64,000 nt of DNA from Schizochytrium sp. TIO01 (taxonomy: Eukaryota > Sar > Bigyra > Thraustochytrida > Thraustochytriidae), in NCBI GenBank assembly GCA_004764695.1, contig SMSO01000033.1, forward strand, positions 2,681,001-2,745,000, given 5' to 3'. The position numbers and the translations under genes are program-made. The notes under the pieces are model-generated. The model did not search any database. It was given only the letters and a program-made list of their open reading frames with translations, and had not been told where the DNA came from. Positions 21,201 to 31,421 of the stretch are shown piece by piece (positions within the stretch are counted from its first letter, which is position 1; each line of letters opens with the position of its first letter).

Positions 21201-21860
21201 TGTAAGAATTGCCTTGAAAGCTCAGTCGCAGCTGCTGCTGAGCCCCAAGCCTCCGTGAGGATTGATGCTGATGGGGCGATGGCATGTATTAAGCCTGAGT
21301 GTAGTGGACGAATCCTTGGCAGAGATATCACCCGACTTGCTCCTGATGCTGTCAACCACCTTTTACGAATCGCCCAGACCAAAGTGGAAAGCGAAGCAGC
21401 AATTCGAGCCGAGCGAGAAATACAAAATCGTATGGCTCAAATTTTACAAACGGAGGGATTGGCTCAATGCCATTTACAGCATATCCAGGAAGAGATTTTG
21501 AATATATGCTGTCCACACTGCAGAACTTGTTTCGACCAATTTGATGACTGCTGTGCAGTTGAATGTGGTAATGCTGCATGTGGCCATTACTTCTGCGCGT
21601 GGTGTCTTCAATATAAGTCGCGGGACAATTCTGCTTGTCACAGCCATGTAAGAACATGTTCAAGGAAGCTTGGAGATGATCCATTTTTCCCAAATTCATT
21701 TGAGCAGGTTCGGGAGGCGTGGCAGCTAATACGAGCGGAGCGTCTCCGGGAGTATTGGAGAGCAAACATTAAGGACAGAAGTCTTCCAGAAATTCTGGAA
21801 GCGCAGCTTGTGCCTATGCTAACCCAAGATCTCGTTGGCTCAGAATTTAGTTTGCAGTAG
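15227..21860 (+). CDS. LRR - coiled-coil - protein kinase - RING/IBR receptor-like protein, 14 exons
   Basis: Spliced model: 15227-15279, 15388-15471, 15694-15777, 15999-16082, 16302-16385, 16606-16689, 16913-16996, 17217-17300, 17520-17603, 17827-17910, 18134-18217, 18409-18492, 18739-18822, 18969-19070, 19172-21860. By this count there is one start exon, eleven regular LRR exons, one degenerate LRR exon, one cap exon and the long last exon. All introns are GT-AG and phase 2, and the sum is 3852 nt (1283 residues) with no internal stop. Each LRR exon is 84 nt, i.e. one 28-residue ribonuclease-inhibitor-type LRR (LxxNNIGxxGAKALSxAL, then xSCxNLTxL). Residues ~423-790 are coiled-coil. The kinase spans ~797-1034 (VLKQF lysine, HCDIKPEN at 927, DFD at 947, APEL). 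A zinc module follows from ~1042 (CLVCMEE, then CCPHC, CGHYFCAWC). Start: the only ATG after an in-frame stop. Expected to be a cytosolic sensor with kinase and ubiquitin-ligase output; that role is inferred. Confidence 0.85.
15388..18492 (+). repeat. Array of eleven ~305-bp exon-intron cassettes, one LRR per exon
   Basis: Exon starts recur at 306, 305, 303, 304, 307, 304, 303, 307, 307 and 275 bp. Every unit holds an 84-nt LRR exon, a donor reading GTACGTTT, an intron of about 191-223 nt and an acceptor ending CAG, mostly ACACAG. The first nine introns can be aligned by eye along their whole length, with recurring blocks such as GATTTCTTTTCAGAGCAA and GAGCACATCTAAACATGC. Their length hardly varies (219-223 nt). 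Intron similarity this high means the cassettes duplicated recently as whole units. The last cassette (exon 18409) and the following LRR exon (18739-18822) have diverged in both exon and intron, so they are probably the oldest part. Confidence 0.92.
19172..21860 (+). CDS. Terminal exon of the LRR gene: coiled-coil, kinase and RING/IBR module
   Basis: This exon is open from the acceptor at 19171 to the TAG at 21858-21860. An internal ATG at 19275 would give an 861-residue protein if used alone, for example from an alternative promoter. Within the 861 residues, 1-370 are heptad-rich helices and 375-612 the kinase. The kinase keeps the beta-3 lysine (VLKQF), catalytic HCDIKPENIF and APEL. Its DFG is DFD, the glycine loop is unusual (EPLASRGGKM) and the alpha-C glutamate appears to be Gln (YRQVANL). 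The C-terminal 240 residues carry two Cys/His clusters, CLVCMEE..CEKGDFLCKNCL and CCPHCRTCFDQFDDCCAVEC..CGHYFCAWCL, separated by a helical linker. This is the layout of RING-between-RING-like E3 ligases in protists. Confidence 0.88.
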
Positions 21861-23205
21861 CTAAACTCATATAGATTTTACATATACTTATGACGCAATC
21901 ATATACCTCCCATTGACAGATCACAGGTCGTATGTAGCAAATACCTCTTCTGCGGCTTCCAAAGAAAGATCACTTCATTGGATTACTACAAATTGACTGT
22001 CAAGTACGATAAATGGTGAGTCATTTGATATATCGCCTTTTGTTTTTTGAGTTTCCATTGTCAATTTGTGTTTATGATACAAACTTGAGCGGATAGAATG
22101 AATAGAACGCTATTGCTTTCGTATAAGACATAACATTTCTAGAAAATGACCTTTCACGAGCCTTCTGAGATAGGTTTAAGTCCTCTATCCGATTGTAATC
22201 TCTCAGCTATGGAGTGAAAGAATTTTCAAGATGAAACTTTCCAATCACTTTAGAAAATTATTGAGGTTGGATCAACATCATAAGATGTCACATCTTTGGC
22301 AAACTGATAACTCCACAACAACAAGATAAGTCGCTGTCGATATATTTCGGTTCTGTACATTCAAACAAAGACCCAGAAACTTGATCCATGACGTTCAATT
22401 GGACCATGACGTTCAATTGGATGCGGTAAAAAGAATCACTAAGAGTTCTTCGCTAGTAGCATTAATATATACATTCAAGTGACTGCTAAAACGAAAATAA
22501 TTCTTGGGTGCCGAAACAATAAATCAGATGAGTTGACACAAAAACCCCATCCATGATAGGAGACTATCATAATTGAAAAGATCAGGCCTTCTCATCTTAC
22601 ACCTTGTCATTCATTTTGTACCTTGGTCCTGACTGAGAAGAGAGGTCTTTTTCCCCTGCAAATCACGTTTGAAAAATAAATAAAAGTAAAAAAAAAGAGC
22701 AAGGATCAGGCCATCATCGGTCTGGACATTCATAGAATAGGTAATAGTTCAAATATTTGTTTTTTGCTCAGCCCGACAACATATTCTCAGGGCAGGTTGT
22801 GCCAGGATTGATTGCCAGCCAAACTGCCAATTGTAAATAGCAACGGAACATTTGGAAAGGGCAGGCTGGTACTATACAACAGAGCGGGAAAAAATATTTT
22901 TGGAAGAGAGATCCGTTGCTCTAGAGACTTGACCAATGTATATCATAGGTATCTACTTACATTCTGAGGAAGGAAAGGAAGCAAAGAAGATCAAAGATGA
23001 AATAGAGCAGGAAAACATATATCTGATTGGAGATTCAGCTTTTGTTTGTTTGATCTTGCCAAAACAAAGCTGGTTTGGGAAGAAGATCGTAAAGACCCTG
23101 GGCAGTTCATTTGTTGACGCGTGGCAGGGATCTTGCACGGTTTATAGTAGCATAAGAAGATAGCTCAATGCGCACAGCAAGCTTTTGAAAGAAAACAGCG
23201 ATCTC
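21861..23205. other. Intergenic spacer with a possible upstream ORF
   Basis: AT-rich spacer between two plus-strand genes. It contains an 18-bp direct repeat at 22386-22421. An open frame at 22936-23163 (75 codons, ATG start, out of frame with the next gene) could be an upstream ORF in the 5' leader. No similarity is recognised for it. Confidence 0.4.
22386..22421. repeat. 18-bp perfect direct repeat, two copies
   Basis: Two adjacent identical copies of CCATGACGTTCAATTGGA. Each contains a TGACG core like that bound by bZIP factors. It lies ~785 bp upstream of the ATG of the membrane-protein gene. Confidence 0.8.
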
Positions 23206-25041
23206 ATGGAGGGCAACGTGGGCCCCATCTCCCCCAAGGTAGATCAAAATATCAATATCGAGGAGCCAACAAATGAACAGCGCGATGCATCACCCACGGA
23301 CATCAAGGATGTAAGATTAGTACGGGTTGTAATGCCTTCACTCAAGCCATTCAAAATTGATACAAGTGATACTGTCGGGTATCACTTTGGAATAATGAAG
23401 CGCAGCAATAAAAATCACCAAGACAGCAAACTTATTAAGCTTTTCAAAATCTTGCTATTATGGGCAATTTTAGTTGTACCCCAATTAGTCTTCGCAGTAG
23501 CGGTTACTTCATCGCCAGAAATTGCTTGGGTCGGGGCGCTCACCATCCTTCCAGGCGTATACTTAGCCTTGGTAGTTCACAAAGATATTTTCTGGCTCGT
23601 TGTGCGTCAATTCCAGGCCATGTTCCTTGGCTTTAACATGGCTTCATGGCTTTTTTGCCTTTTTTATGCTTTCCATTCTGTTTCGATTCGAATCGGAGCA
23701 CTGCTCGTAGTTGTTACGGGGGGGGTTCTCATGTGCTGGGATTCATTTCCATTAAGACTGCGACAAGACTATACACCTCTGTATATTTTGCCAATGAGTG
23801 GGTTTCTTATTTACATAAGTTTCACCTTTTTTTTAGGAGGCGTCGCCCTGGACCATGCAGAGTTGCGAATTATAAATACAGATGTTGATATTGCGGCTCG
23901 TATGAGCACATTCGCAGCCACTGCAGGGATATATGGATTAAGCCATGTTCTACAATGGACTACTCAGGTGAAAGAAGATTTCAGCACCATTCGAGTTCCA
24001 GCAATCAGTATCAAATTACCTGAGCACGCTGTAGAGGAGCTCGCCCAGTGCCTTACTGAAATTCGGAGTCGTGCGCGAAAACGAAGTAGTTTGTTTTCTC
24101 GAAGATGGTCCGCCTCTAAAATTGCGGCAGAGATTGCTCAACCACGACCCTCCGAAATGATCATGGCAGTTCTATCAAGTCACGTTCCTGTTGTCACGCA
24201 AACCCGAGACACCATTGCGAAATCTCTGTTTGGACAAACTACTAGCGATATTTTATACATGATGAGCTCTAGGTTTAGTCCAATCCTTCTTTCAATGTTT
24301 ATGGCGAGCCACTACCTTTTTTTGAAGACGTTAGAACCAGGTTTTATGTGGATGTGGTGGATTTCATCATTATGTATCGTAATCCCATCAGTCTCATGGA
24401 TGTTGATTATGAATTCGAGGACCCTTGGCTTACTTACCCGTTCTTTTGAAAGTTATTTCTTGTTGCTCAACTTAGTCGGTCTATGGACAGTGACATTGAT
24501 AGCTTTCCAAGACTGGCGGGCAAAGATAACATTTTTCTCGTACACTTTGACTATCCTTTTTGGTTGTCTTAGCGACGCTTTCCCACGTGCGATGCTGACA
24601 TTCAAGGTTCGCTTGCTCGTTGGAACCCCCGTTCTTGTTGTAATGTTCATCTTTAGCCTTAAGCTGTTCACAAGCCGTCTTGAGATCTTTCAAGACTATC
24701 AGTACTGCTGGGAAGCTGCAGCAAATTCATGCCTCACCCGTTCAGACATAGCTCTTGGTTTCTGCACGAACCTTTATGTGCTACTAGCCAAGGCATCCAT
24801 ATTGGTAATTCCTTCATCTTCAACCATGGGTTCTCTCACGGTACCAGTTAGCATTTTGCGTATGTCAGACACCTTATTTGACCATTATAGAGAACTTCAT
24901 GAACGTTGGGTAGCCTCTCCAGATACAAAAGAACCCTTGCCATCAGTACCTCGAGATTGTGTAACAGAACGTGATGTAAATAGAATGCTCCATCATAGTG
25001 CGACCGCGGAAGTTTTTTCCAATATTGCGTCAACAAAGTGA
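23206..25041 (+). CDS. Polytopic membrane protein (~12 helices), family unknown
   Basis: 611 residues from the first ATG (MEGNVGPISPK). The frame is open slightly upstream only through a TTG. An N-terminal polar cytosolic region of ~75 residues is followed by about six hydrophobic helices (ILLLWAILVVPQLVFAVAV, IGALLVVVTGGVLMCW, ILPMSGFLIYISFTFFLGGV). A polar loop of ~120 residues contains a basic run (RSRARKRSSLFSRRW). About six more helices follow (MWMWWISSLCIVIPSVSWML, FFSYTLTILFGCLSDAF, LLVGTPVLVVMFIFSLKLF, NLYVLLAKASILVIPSS). The tail is short and polar. The 6+6 arrangement with a large central loop is like many transporters, but no signature motif is recognised, so substrate and compartment are unknown. 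Confidence 0.75.
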   Translation: MEGNVGPISPKVDQNINIEEPTNEQRDASPTDIKDVRLVRVVMPSLKPFKIDTSDTVGYHFGIMKRSNKNHQDSKLIKLFKILLLWAILVVPQLVFAVAVTSSPEIAWVGALTILPGVYLALVVHKDIFWLVVRQFQAMFLGFNMASWLFCLFYAFHSVSIRIGALLVVVTGGVLMCWDSFPLRLRQDYTPLYILPMSGFLIYISFTFFLGGVALDHAELRIINTDVDIAARMSTFAATAGIYGLSHVLQWTTQVKEDFSTIRVPAISIKLPEHAVEELAQCLTEIRSRARKRSSLFSRRWSASKIAAEIAQPRPSEMIMAVLSSHVPVVTQTRDTIAKSLFGQTTSDILYMMSSRFSPILLSMFMASHYLFLKTLEPGFMWMWWISSLCIVIPSVSWMLIMNSRTLGLLTRSFESYFLLLNLVGLWTVTLIAFQDWRAKITFFSYTLTILFGCLSDAFPRAMLTFKVRLLVGTPVLVVMFIFSLKLFTSRLEIFQDYQYCWEAAANSCLTRSDIALGFCTNLYVLLAKASILVIPSSSTMGSLTVPVSILRMSDTLFDHYRELHERWVASPDTKEPLPSVPRDCVTERDVNRMLHHSATAEVFSNIASTK

Positions 25042-25340
25042 GAGATTTCTCAAGGTAAAAGCATAATCACAAAAGCAAAACCCCATACATTTTTGTGCAA
25101 TAGAAAGAGCCATAAACTGATTATAATAAGATTTTGTCTATAAAATATTTGGAAATATAAACGATAGTAGTTCCTCACATTCTGCTAGTGATTTGAATCT
25201 TGGGCTTGCTACAGAAGATACGAGATTTGTCTCAGAAGGCGACATGTTAAATTGAGAGTGCAGTCAGACAATCTCTTCTTAAACATTTCTAAAGAAAAAG
25301 AAAAAGAAAAGGATGGACTTGTTTCTATCTTAATACATGC
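25042..25340. other. Convergent spacer
   Basis: 299 bp between the stops of the membrane-protein gene and LETM1. AT-rich, with an A/G-rich tract (AAAGAAAAAGAAAAAG) near 25290-25308. Nothing else is seen. Confidence 0.4.
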
Positions 25341-26816
25341 TCATTTCGTTTCAATATTTATAATAGCCTCCGCACTAGGCCCAGATCTCTCAACCTGAGC
25401 ATCAAAATTGCGGAATGCAAGTATAACTAAAGGTACATGACGCCCAACAGAACCTAAGAGCCACATGTTCAGTGACGTAGCAAGCTCTGACCGAAGTAAA
25501 GGCTGAAGTTTTGGCTTTGATGGTGAAACATGAGTGACTCCTTCGCCATTCTGTTGCTGATTCGAATCGTTTTCTAAAAAGAAGCGAATGCCATCTTGCA
25601 AAGAATTTGGTACAAGACCGCGAGCTTGGCATGCTTGAACGAGATCTTCATCTGCAAGAGATCCAATTCCTTCCTCTGCAAGCAAGACATCTTCTGAATC
25701 TAGCTTGGCGATGTGGCGGGATAGGTGGTAACGCAGCATAGTGAATCGATATGAACCAAGTATAGACGTTGGTGATCCGCTGGACGATACATCCGCATCA
25801 AGGTCTAGGTCTGCGGATTTGACGCTGGTCGATGAAGAGAGAGAAAGGTGAAAGTAGTCAGCCAGGCGTTCGAGTTGAGCAAAATTGAGAATATCAAGAA
25901 GGTCAGCATCAGATATCTTGGCAATCAACACAGGAGATGCTTCACCGCCTAAAGATTCAACACGTGTTGCTTCCTCCAATAGTTCACGAACCTCTTTATA
26001 ATATGCGATTTGGTTTTTGTGCATAGAAGACACCATACTCTCCATAGCTCGCTTGAGATCTCGGTCCATTTGTCTCTTGAAATCCTTTTCATCCTCTGAG
26101 GTTTGAACAATCTTTTCCAATTCTTTACGCGGCGGCATATTAAAAGTGGTTGGCAAGGTGCTTGGCAAGTACCGTGCCATTACCGGAAGCAAAAGACTCC
26201 CTCCTGGGGCAGCTGCGATGATTGCAAAGGGTATAAGCTTTGCAAGGTCTAGCACTGTCCTTACTACAAGCCGTTTCTCCCGCCGCGTGAGCCTGCGGTT
26301 TATGTCTACGACACTTGACTTGATAAGATCGTATGCGACAGAGATATTTGTGAAAAATTTTCGCAAACCCACGCGGTAGGGGACAAGTGCCTCTTGTATC
26401 TTTTGCAGCCTCGAAGTCTCTGCTCTTGGTCTCATTGTGGCACTGCTAATCTGCACCTTATGGGTTGCGGCTGACGGAAATTCCGCTCCGAGTCCTGAAG
26501 ATGTCTTCGCGTGCGAGCTTGCATGCGTAGGAATTGAAAGGTCTCTACTCACAGTCCCGCGCGATCCCATACCGCGGTCCATATGCACATTTTTTAGCGC
26601 TGCTCTGGTCACCCCTTTCGCAGAACCCTTTGCTGTTGACGAAGAAGTCGAAGTTAAGGAAGCTGAGGCCATCCTCATGAAAGCGAAGTGGTGGTTCGCA
26701 TCCAGTCCGTCATGCTCGCGCAGGCTTGGAGCACCTGCATAGGGATGCAAGACCAACGCGGGCCCGGCGTGAGGACGCTTGGAGGTGGCAACTCGGCTGC
26801 AGCGGAGCACCTGCAT
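25341..26816 (-). CDS. LETM1-like mitochondrial inner-membrane protein
   Basis: 491 residues. The N-terminal ~130 residues are Arg/Ser/Ala-rich with few acids, as in mitochondrial targeting sequences. The LETM1 hallmark lies at residues ~174-226: RRLTRREKRLVVRT, then DLAKLIPFAIIAAAPGGSLL and LPVMARYLPSTLPTTF. This is the single proline-rich transmembrane segment of the family followed by its ribosome-binding-like domain. The matrix domain (to ~430) is helical, with ISDADLLDILNFAQLERLAD. LETM1 proteins mediate K+/H+ or Ca2+/H+ exchange and keep mitochondrial volume; some bind mitoribosomes. No EF-hand is visible in the C-terminus, so this is a short LETM1-domain (LETMD1/Mdm38-like) form. It shares a convergent 3' end with the upstream gene. 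Confidence 0.9.
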   Translation of the reverse strand: MQVLRCSRVATSKRPHAGPALVLHPYAGAPSLREHDGLDANHHFAFMRMASASLTSTSSSTAKGSAKGVTRAALKNVHMDRGMGSRGTVSRDLSIPTHASSHAKTSSGLGAEFPSAATHKVQISSATMRPRAETSRLQKIQEALVPYRVGLRKFFTNISVAYDLIKSSVVDINRRLTRREKRLVVRTVLDLAKLIPFAIIAAAPGGSLLLPVMARYLPSTLPTTFNMPPRKELEKIVQTSEDEKDFKRQMDRDLKRAMESMVSSMHKNQIAYYKEVRELLEEATRVESLGGEASPVLIAKISDADLLDILNFAQLERLADYFHLSLSSSTSVKSADLDLDADVSSSGSPTSILGSYRFTMLRYHLSRHIAKLDSEDVLLAEEGIGSLADEDLVQACQARGLVPNSLQDGIRFFLENDSNQQQNGEGVTHVSPSKPKLQPLLRSELATSLNMWLLGSVGRHVPLVILAFRNFDAQVERSGPSAEAIINIETK

Positions 26817-29800
26817 GGTAGAGAGCTAGAGGATTGTAGTAGCCATCCTTTTGAAGCTGTGGTAATTCATGCATTCGTTTATCCATTCGCTACCTAGGAC
26901 CTTCCTAGATACCATATTTCTTCTCAGAAATCATACCAGAATTCGAGAGTGCAGATTTGCATTTGCAATGTGAGGCAATATTGGTATGTGTCATGGCGAG
27001 GCTTGTGGGAACCCTGGCATACGGGCAGTTCAGAAGTAAAGTCCGCATGCACATGGGCTTGTCAGCAGAAGGAAATTGAGGTAAACAAACGACGAAGGAA
27101 GGACATAGAAACGAGAATCCTTGTAAAGAATAGCGTGAGCAATACTAATGTTATTGGTCGCTGAAAGAAACGATATGCAGGCAAAACCAAATTGGTATGA
27201 TATGTGGACAGAGGAATGAGTAGTTTGCTTTAGTCTATCCCGATCAAGCAATCTTGTAGCTTTGGATATTGGATACGTATTATAACTCTGATGTGCGGGG
27301 TATATTTAAGACTGCATGCCGATTTGCTTTTAAAGTTAAGTTTTATATGCGGAAAACTTAAACATGTGAAAGTTTGCATTACCGAAGAAATGCAGAAGCA
27401 TCTTTGAAGCTCGAGCTGATTTTTAAAGAAGGAAAAGGAAGACTGTGCCAAGCTTTTATTGAAACTCTATAATATGTAATGAAACTATAAATCTCTACAT
27501 CTAGGTATATAAAAAAATAAATGACTAGTTGCTCTCTTTCTTCTCTTTGTTCGGGAGTGGCAATTGAGATCCATTCCATACTTTAGGTCTAGTGCCGCTG
27601 CCGCGGAAAGGAATTGTCAATATCTCAGGTCCGTGCCTCGTCGCCGTCATCCGCGTTATGCACGGTCTTCTTCAGATCAATTAACACGCTATATTTCTGT
27701 TCAGATTTATCCCCACAACTAAGGTAGAATGAGAGATCTTGTGCGTTCGTTGTGGCACTGTTGTGGATCTCGCTGTGCCTCGAGTACTCCATTCTCACAA
27801 AAACTCATTAAAAACAAAAAAAAATCACACTAGCTAGCTTACGTTTTATGGCAAGCTCGACCCGCACAGCCCATTGATCAATGCTCACTTCGCTCATTCC
27901 GAACCGCGTTTTCAGTGGAAAGGATGGCGCATAACAGAGGTCTTTTCTTCTTCAGACCCACAGAATTGCCAATGCCCTCTTTGACAAACCAACTTAACAA
28001 TTCATGGTATGCTTGATTTGCTGGTCTTGAAGACTTCAGTGACGCCTCCAACCTGAAAGAGCTTTCACCTAGAGCAAGCTTCACAGTCTGAGTCTCCAAG
28101 ATGCGCAAAGGCACGCAGCCGACTTGATCTTTGTCGCGATTCCGAGATCTTCGAGTTCTTAGGAACTCGAGCCAAAGCGAACAAAAAGGTAATGTAATAG
28201 CAACGAACAGTAAATTATTAAATGTAAAAAAAGAAGAAAAAAAAGCACAATTGAAAGTGCGCGCTAAGGCTCCGTATTGGACTCCTAAGGGGCCTGCCGA
28301 AATGCGAACTTTCACGATCAAAACCTGTTCAAGATTGACGCTGCAAACTCGGTCAGCCTGCTATCCCGTGCCAGGGAGAAAGCTCTCACGGGCTGTCGCG
28401 TGGCTCCTTTGCCTGGCAAGCATCTTCCCGCCTCCGGGGCGTGTCTACCATTTGGGCCGCGAGCGGTGGGAAGTCCAAGTTTTCGATGGGAAATCCTCGC
28501 GTTGGGTCCCGTGCCACATCGCATTATATTACTTTCCATCGCCATTACATTACCATCGCCATGATCGCGCGAATACAATTTATTGGGCAAAGCACGTACA
28601 ACGCGTGGCGACGAAGTGGACTCAATCCTGTTCGACGGCCGCCTTCATCTCGCTGGGATGTTGCGTAGTTTTATTTGGTTCTCGTTTCTGGCAGAGTTCT
28701 TCAAGTTGCTGACAATAAATCGTCCCAGAAGGAGTCCTCATGCAAACCACTCGTGGTCTTCATTTCATAACTTGGCCAAGGCACGCCCAATGGAGCGCTG
28801 CATTCATGTCGACGGAGATCATCATGAATGCAGTGCCATCATATCAAGTTGCCACCGGAATGGATTCTTGTCGTCGCTGGCTTCAGCGAGACCAATCCAG
28901 AGTCCAGCGATATTCGACGTACCTGCTGAGTCTACTTTAGCAATATAAAACTGCATTGTGCTCAAGTTCAACGTCAAGTTTTGCAGAAAACCATCATGAC
29001 GCATAAAGCTCATGAAGTCCACAGAAACTTAGAAGGTCACTCTCAAGTTCGCAAAGCTCGCTCTTGGGTAGCCTGGTCCACCCATTGCTTCGCACACAGG
29101 CTCAGAGGTGAAGGTTCTCGAGGCGGCACCTGGCTTCAATGCAAGCGTTGCACTCGACCAGAACACCGCATTTGACGACGGGTACAGCTGTAGAATCGCA
29201 CCATCGATGGCAATTCATTCATCAGTCGAGTTTATCCCAATTTAGACTTGAATTCCATCGATCAATTACCATAAAACGACCCACGAATAACAAAAAACCA
29301 CTCCTCATGAGAAACAGGCTCCTACCTTACCGGAATACGTGCACTGCACTCTAAAGCCATCGCACCTCCTAGACGCCTTCTACCCTCAACCCTAGTCCTG
29401 CAATACTTTATGTCCTCTAATCCGCGCCCCTTCTTCCAAGTACTCCTACTTTTAATACTATGTGCGGCTAGGCGCTCCGAACTCGTGCACAACTAGGTCG
29501 ACGCCCGCGCTTGTTGCCATATTACTCCGTATACTCCAGTGCTCCTGTTCTTTTAATTTGGGATGCAGAGTGAAAAAGGATTTGAGAGTCAAAATCTCAT
29601 TCAGAGTGAGGGGCAAGGGCAATTTAAGACCGTCTTAAAACCTGTCGAACTGTATTTTAATTGAGGACGAAGGAGGGGCGGCCTAAATTGTGCGCACGCG
29701 CAGGGGGCATAGTGCAAGTTATCAGTACTTCACGCGCACGTGCGCTTAGCAAATGGGTAAAAGAACAGAGGGGAATGGAGTCGGGGAAATTAATACTTCG

Positions 29801-30077
29801 AAGGTGCTCCTCGGTGAAAAGAAAACGTGGGCTCGGGATGGCTTTGTGAGACCTCGCTTTAAAGAGGTGAAAAATGTTTTCGAACACTTAGTATTTGTAA
29901 GGAAGGAGAGGAAGAAAAGAATACGGAATGAATGAAGAAATGAAATGAAAATGAAAATGAAGGAATGAATGAATGCATAACTACAAAGACCGATCGATCC
30001 ATCGAGGTCGTTCGCACGTGGAGAGGACCTGCGAAGAAGTTCCGCGCGAGAGACTCGCGAGAGAACGCGGGGGGAAG
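26817..30077. other. 3.3-kb divergent intergenic region, contents unresolved
   Basis: Region between LETM1 (-) and the acylated-protein gene (+). Several open frames of 60-190 codons exist at 27878-29200. They mostly lack an ATG start and overlap on both strands, and none has a recognisable domain. A GC-richer block at ~28250-28660 differs from the AT-rich flanks and could be a decayed gene or small exons I cannot join. The last 150 bases before the ATG contain AATGAA-type repeats (29935-29970). Confidence 0.35.
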
Positions 30078-31421
30078 ATGGGGTGCGTGAGCTCCGCACC
30101 GGCACCCTCCGGCGGTTCTGCGGCGCCCATGCGCTTCGGGCCCCGGAAGAAGTCCGCGGCTCATGAGGAGGCTGCGCGTGCACAGCTAGGATATCCTCGA
30201 CTCCAGGGAGCCCAAAAATCGTCAACGACAGCATTGGGATTCACGACGACTGACCCGTACACGGGCATGGAGAATAATTTCTATGCGAGAAACAACAACG
30301 AGAAGGACCGCTTTACGAATGATGATTATGTGCTGGAGGAGGACATCCCACCTCCACCGCCTCTTGAGGCTAGACCGCCGAGTGCAACGAAGAATTTTGG
30401 CAAGAGCTCGGGACATGCTTCAGACTTTCAAGACCTCCAGTCTGCGACGGCAATGCGCAAAAAGTCTTCTCCTCCCCCGTTGCCTGCGAGACGCAAATCA
30501 AGCAAGGCCTTATCTAAATCGAGGTCGTCTAAATCGAGGTCTTCAAAGTCGAGGTCGTCAAGGAGGAGACGCGACGAGGACGAAGATCGCTACGACGAGG
30601 AAGATGACCATCGTGATGCTGATGAAGAAAAAGAGGACTTCCCTGATGACTATGAAATAAATACCAATCCTGGCAGGGGCCTAGGAAGCAGCAACAGCCG
30701 CGGTATGTATCAGAACCGCATGGACGATGAGTACGAGCTCAACTTGAGCAGTACTCGTAAATCTGCTGCGAAACGCAAGTCTACCTTGGCCAAGAGCCTT
30801 AGCAGACGTAAGACGGAGCGCAACGCTGATACCTACGCCCTGACAAGTCCGAGTGGTATGAACTATGAGGATGACTATGGCTTCGGTCGCACTAAGAGCA
30901 ACAATAACAACGACACTGAAGAGGAGTACGATGACTTCGACGATTTTGAGGATGAAGGTCGTCGTCCAACCACACCATACATGCTAGCAAAGCAGAAGAT
31001 TGCAGGAGTGCCTCTTCGCAAGTCGATGCGCCGCTTCAAGAAGAGCGGAGATGCGATGCAGTCATCCTCCTCATCATCATCATCTTCCCGGAAGTCGTAC
31101 CGCAGCAGGGGCTGGTACGGACCAGATGACGTGGATGATGACGCCTCTTCAGTATCAATGAGCTCTACAGAGCGCACAATGCCTCGCCATAAGGAGCTGC
31201 CAATTCCACCCAGTCGCCGTACCGGAAAGAATGCGCTCGCATCTCCAACCAGTACCTGCAGTACGAGCAGTGGCTTCAGTAGCAGTACAACTAGCAGCGG
31301 AAAATACTCGCAGCCAAGATTTAGTAGCGATACCCCGGTTGGAAGATCATGGGACCGCATTCAAGCTGTTGCTGCACGCAAGAGCGGCGACTCTGACCAA
31401 TACCGTGCTAAGTGCTACTAA
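30078..31421 (+). CDS. Charged low-complexity protein with N-terminal myristoylation/palmitoylation motif
   Basis: 447 residues from the ATG at 30078. An in-frame ATG 35 codons upstream exists, but MGCVSSAPAP at 30078 reads as a textbook acylation start: Gly2 for N-myristoylation, Cys3 for palmitoylation and Ser6. I therefore chose it. The rest is disordered-looking. There is a proline stretch (DIPPPPPLEARPP), then a basic KSRSS repeat block running into an acidic DEDEDRYDEEDDHRD block, further alternation of RK-rich and DE-rich segments (DTEEEYDDFDDFEDEG), and a serine tract (~residues 330-345). Several RKS/RRKS sites could be phosphorylated by basophilic kinases. It probably sits on the inner face of the plasma membrane or a vesicle. 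No fold or family is recognised. Confidence 0.78.
   Translation: MGCVSSAPAPSGGSAAPMRFGPRKKSAAHEEAARAQLGYPRLQGAQKSSTTALGFTTTDPYTGMENNFYARNNNEKDRFTNDDYVLEEDIPPPPPLEARPPSATKNFGKSSGHASDFQDLQSATAMRKKSSPPPLPARRKSSKALSKSRSSKSRSSKSRSSRRRRDEDEDRYDEEDDHRDADEEKEDFPDDYEINTNPGRGLGSSNSRGMYQNRMDDEYELNLSSTRKSAAKRKSTLAKSLSRRKTERNADTYALTSPSGMNYEDDYGFGRTKSNNNNDTEEEYDDFDDFEDEGRRPTTPYMLAKQKIAGVPLRKSMRRFKKSGDAMQSSSSSSSSSRKSYRSRGWYGPDDVDDDASSVSMSSTERTMPRHKELPIPPSRRTGKNALASPTSTCSTSSGFSSSTTSSGKYSQPRFSSDTPVGRSWDRIQAVAARKSGDSDQYRAKCY

Noticed and set aside
27878-28712. Overlapping 147- and 193-codon frames on opposite strands
   Set aside because: Neither begins with ATG and no domain is recognised. They could be gene debris, but I cannot support a product.
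29746-30234. 162-codon minus-strand frame
   Set aside because: It overlaps the start of the MGCVSS gene in antisense and is rich in Phe/Ser from purine-rich plus-strand DNA.
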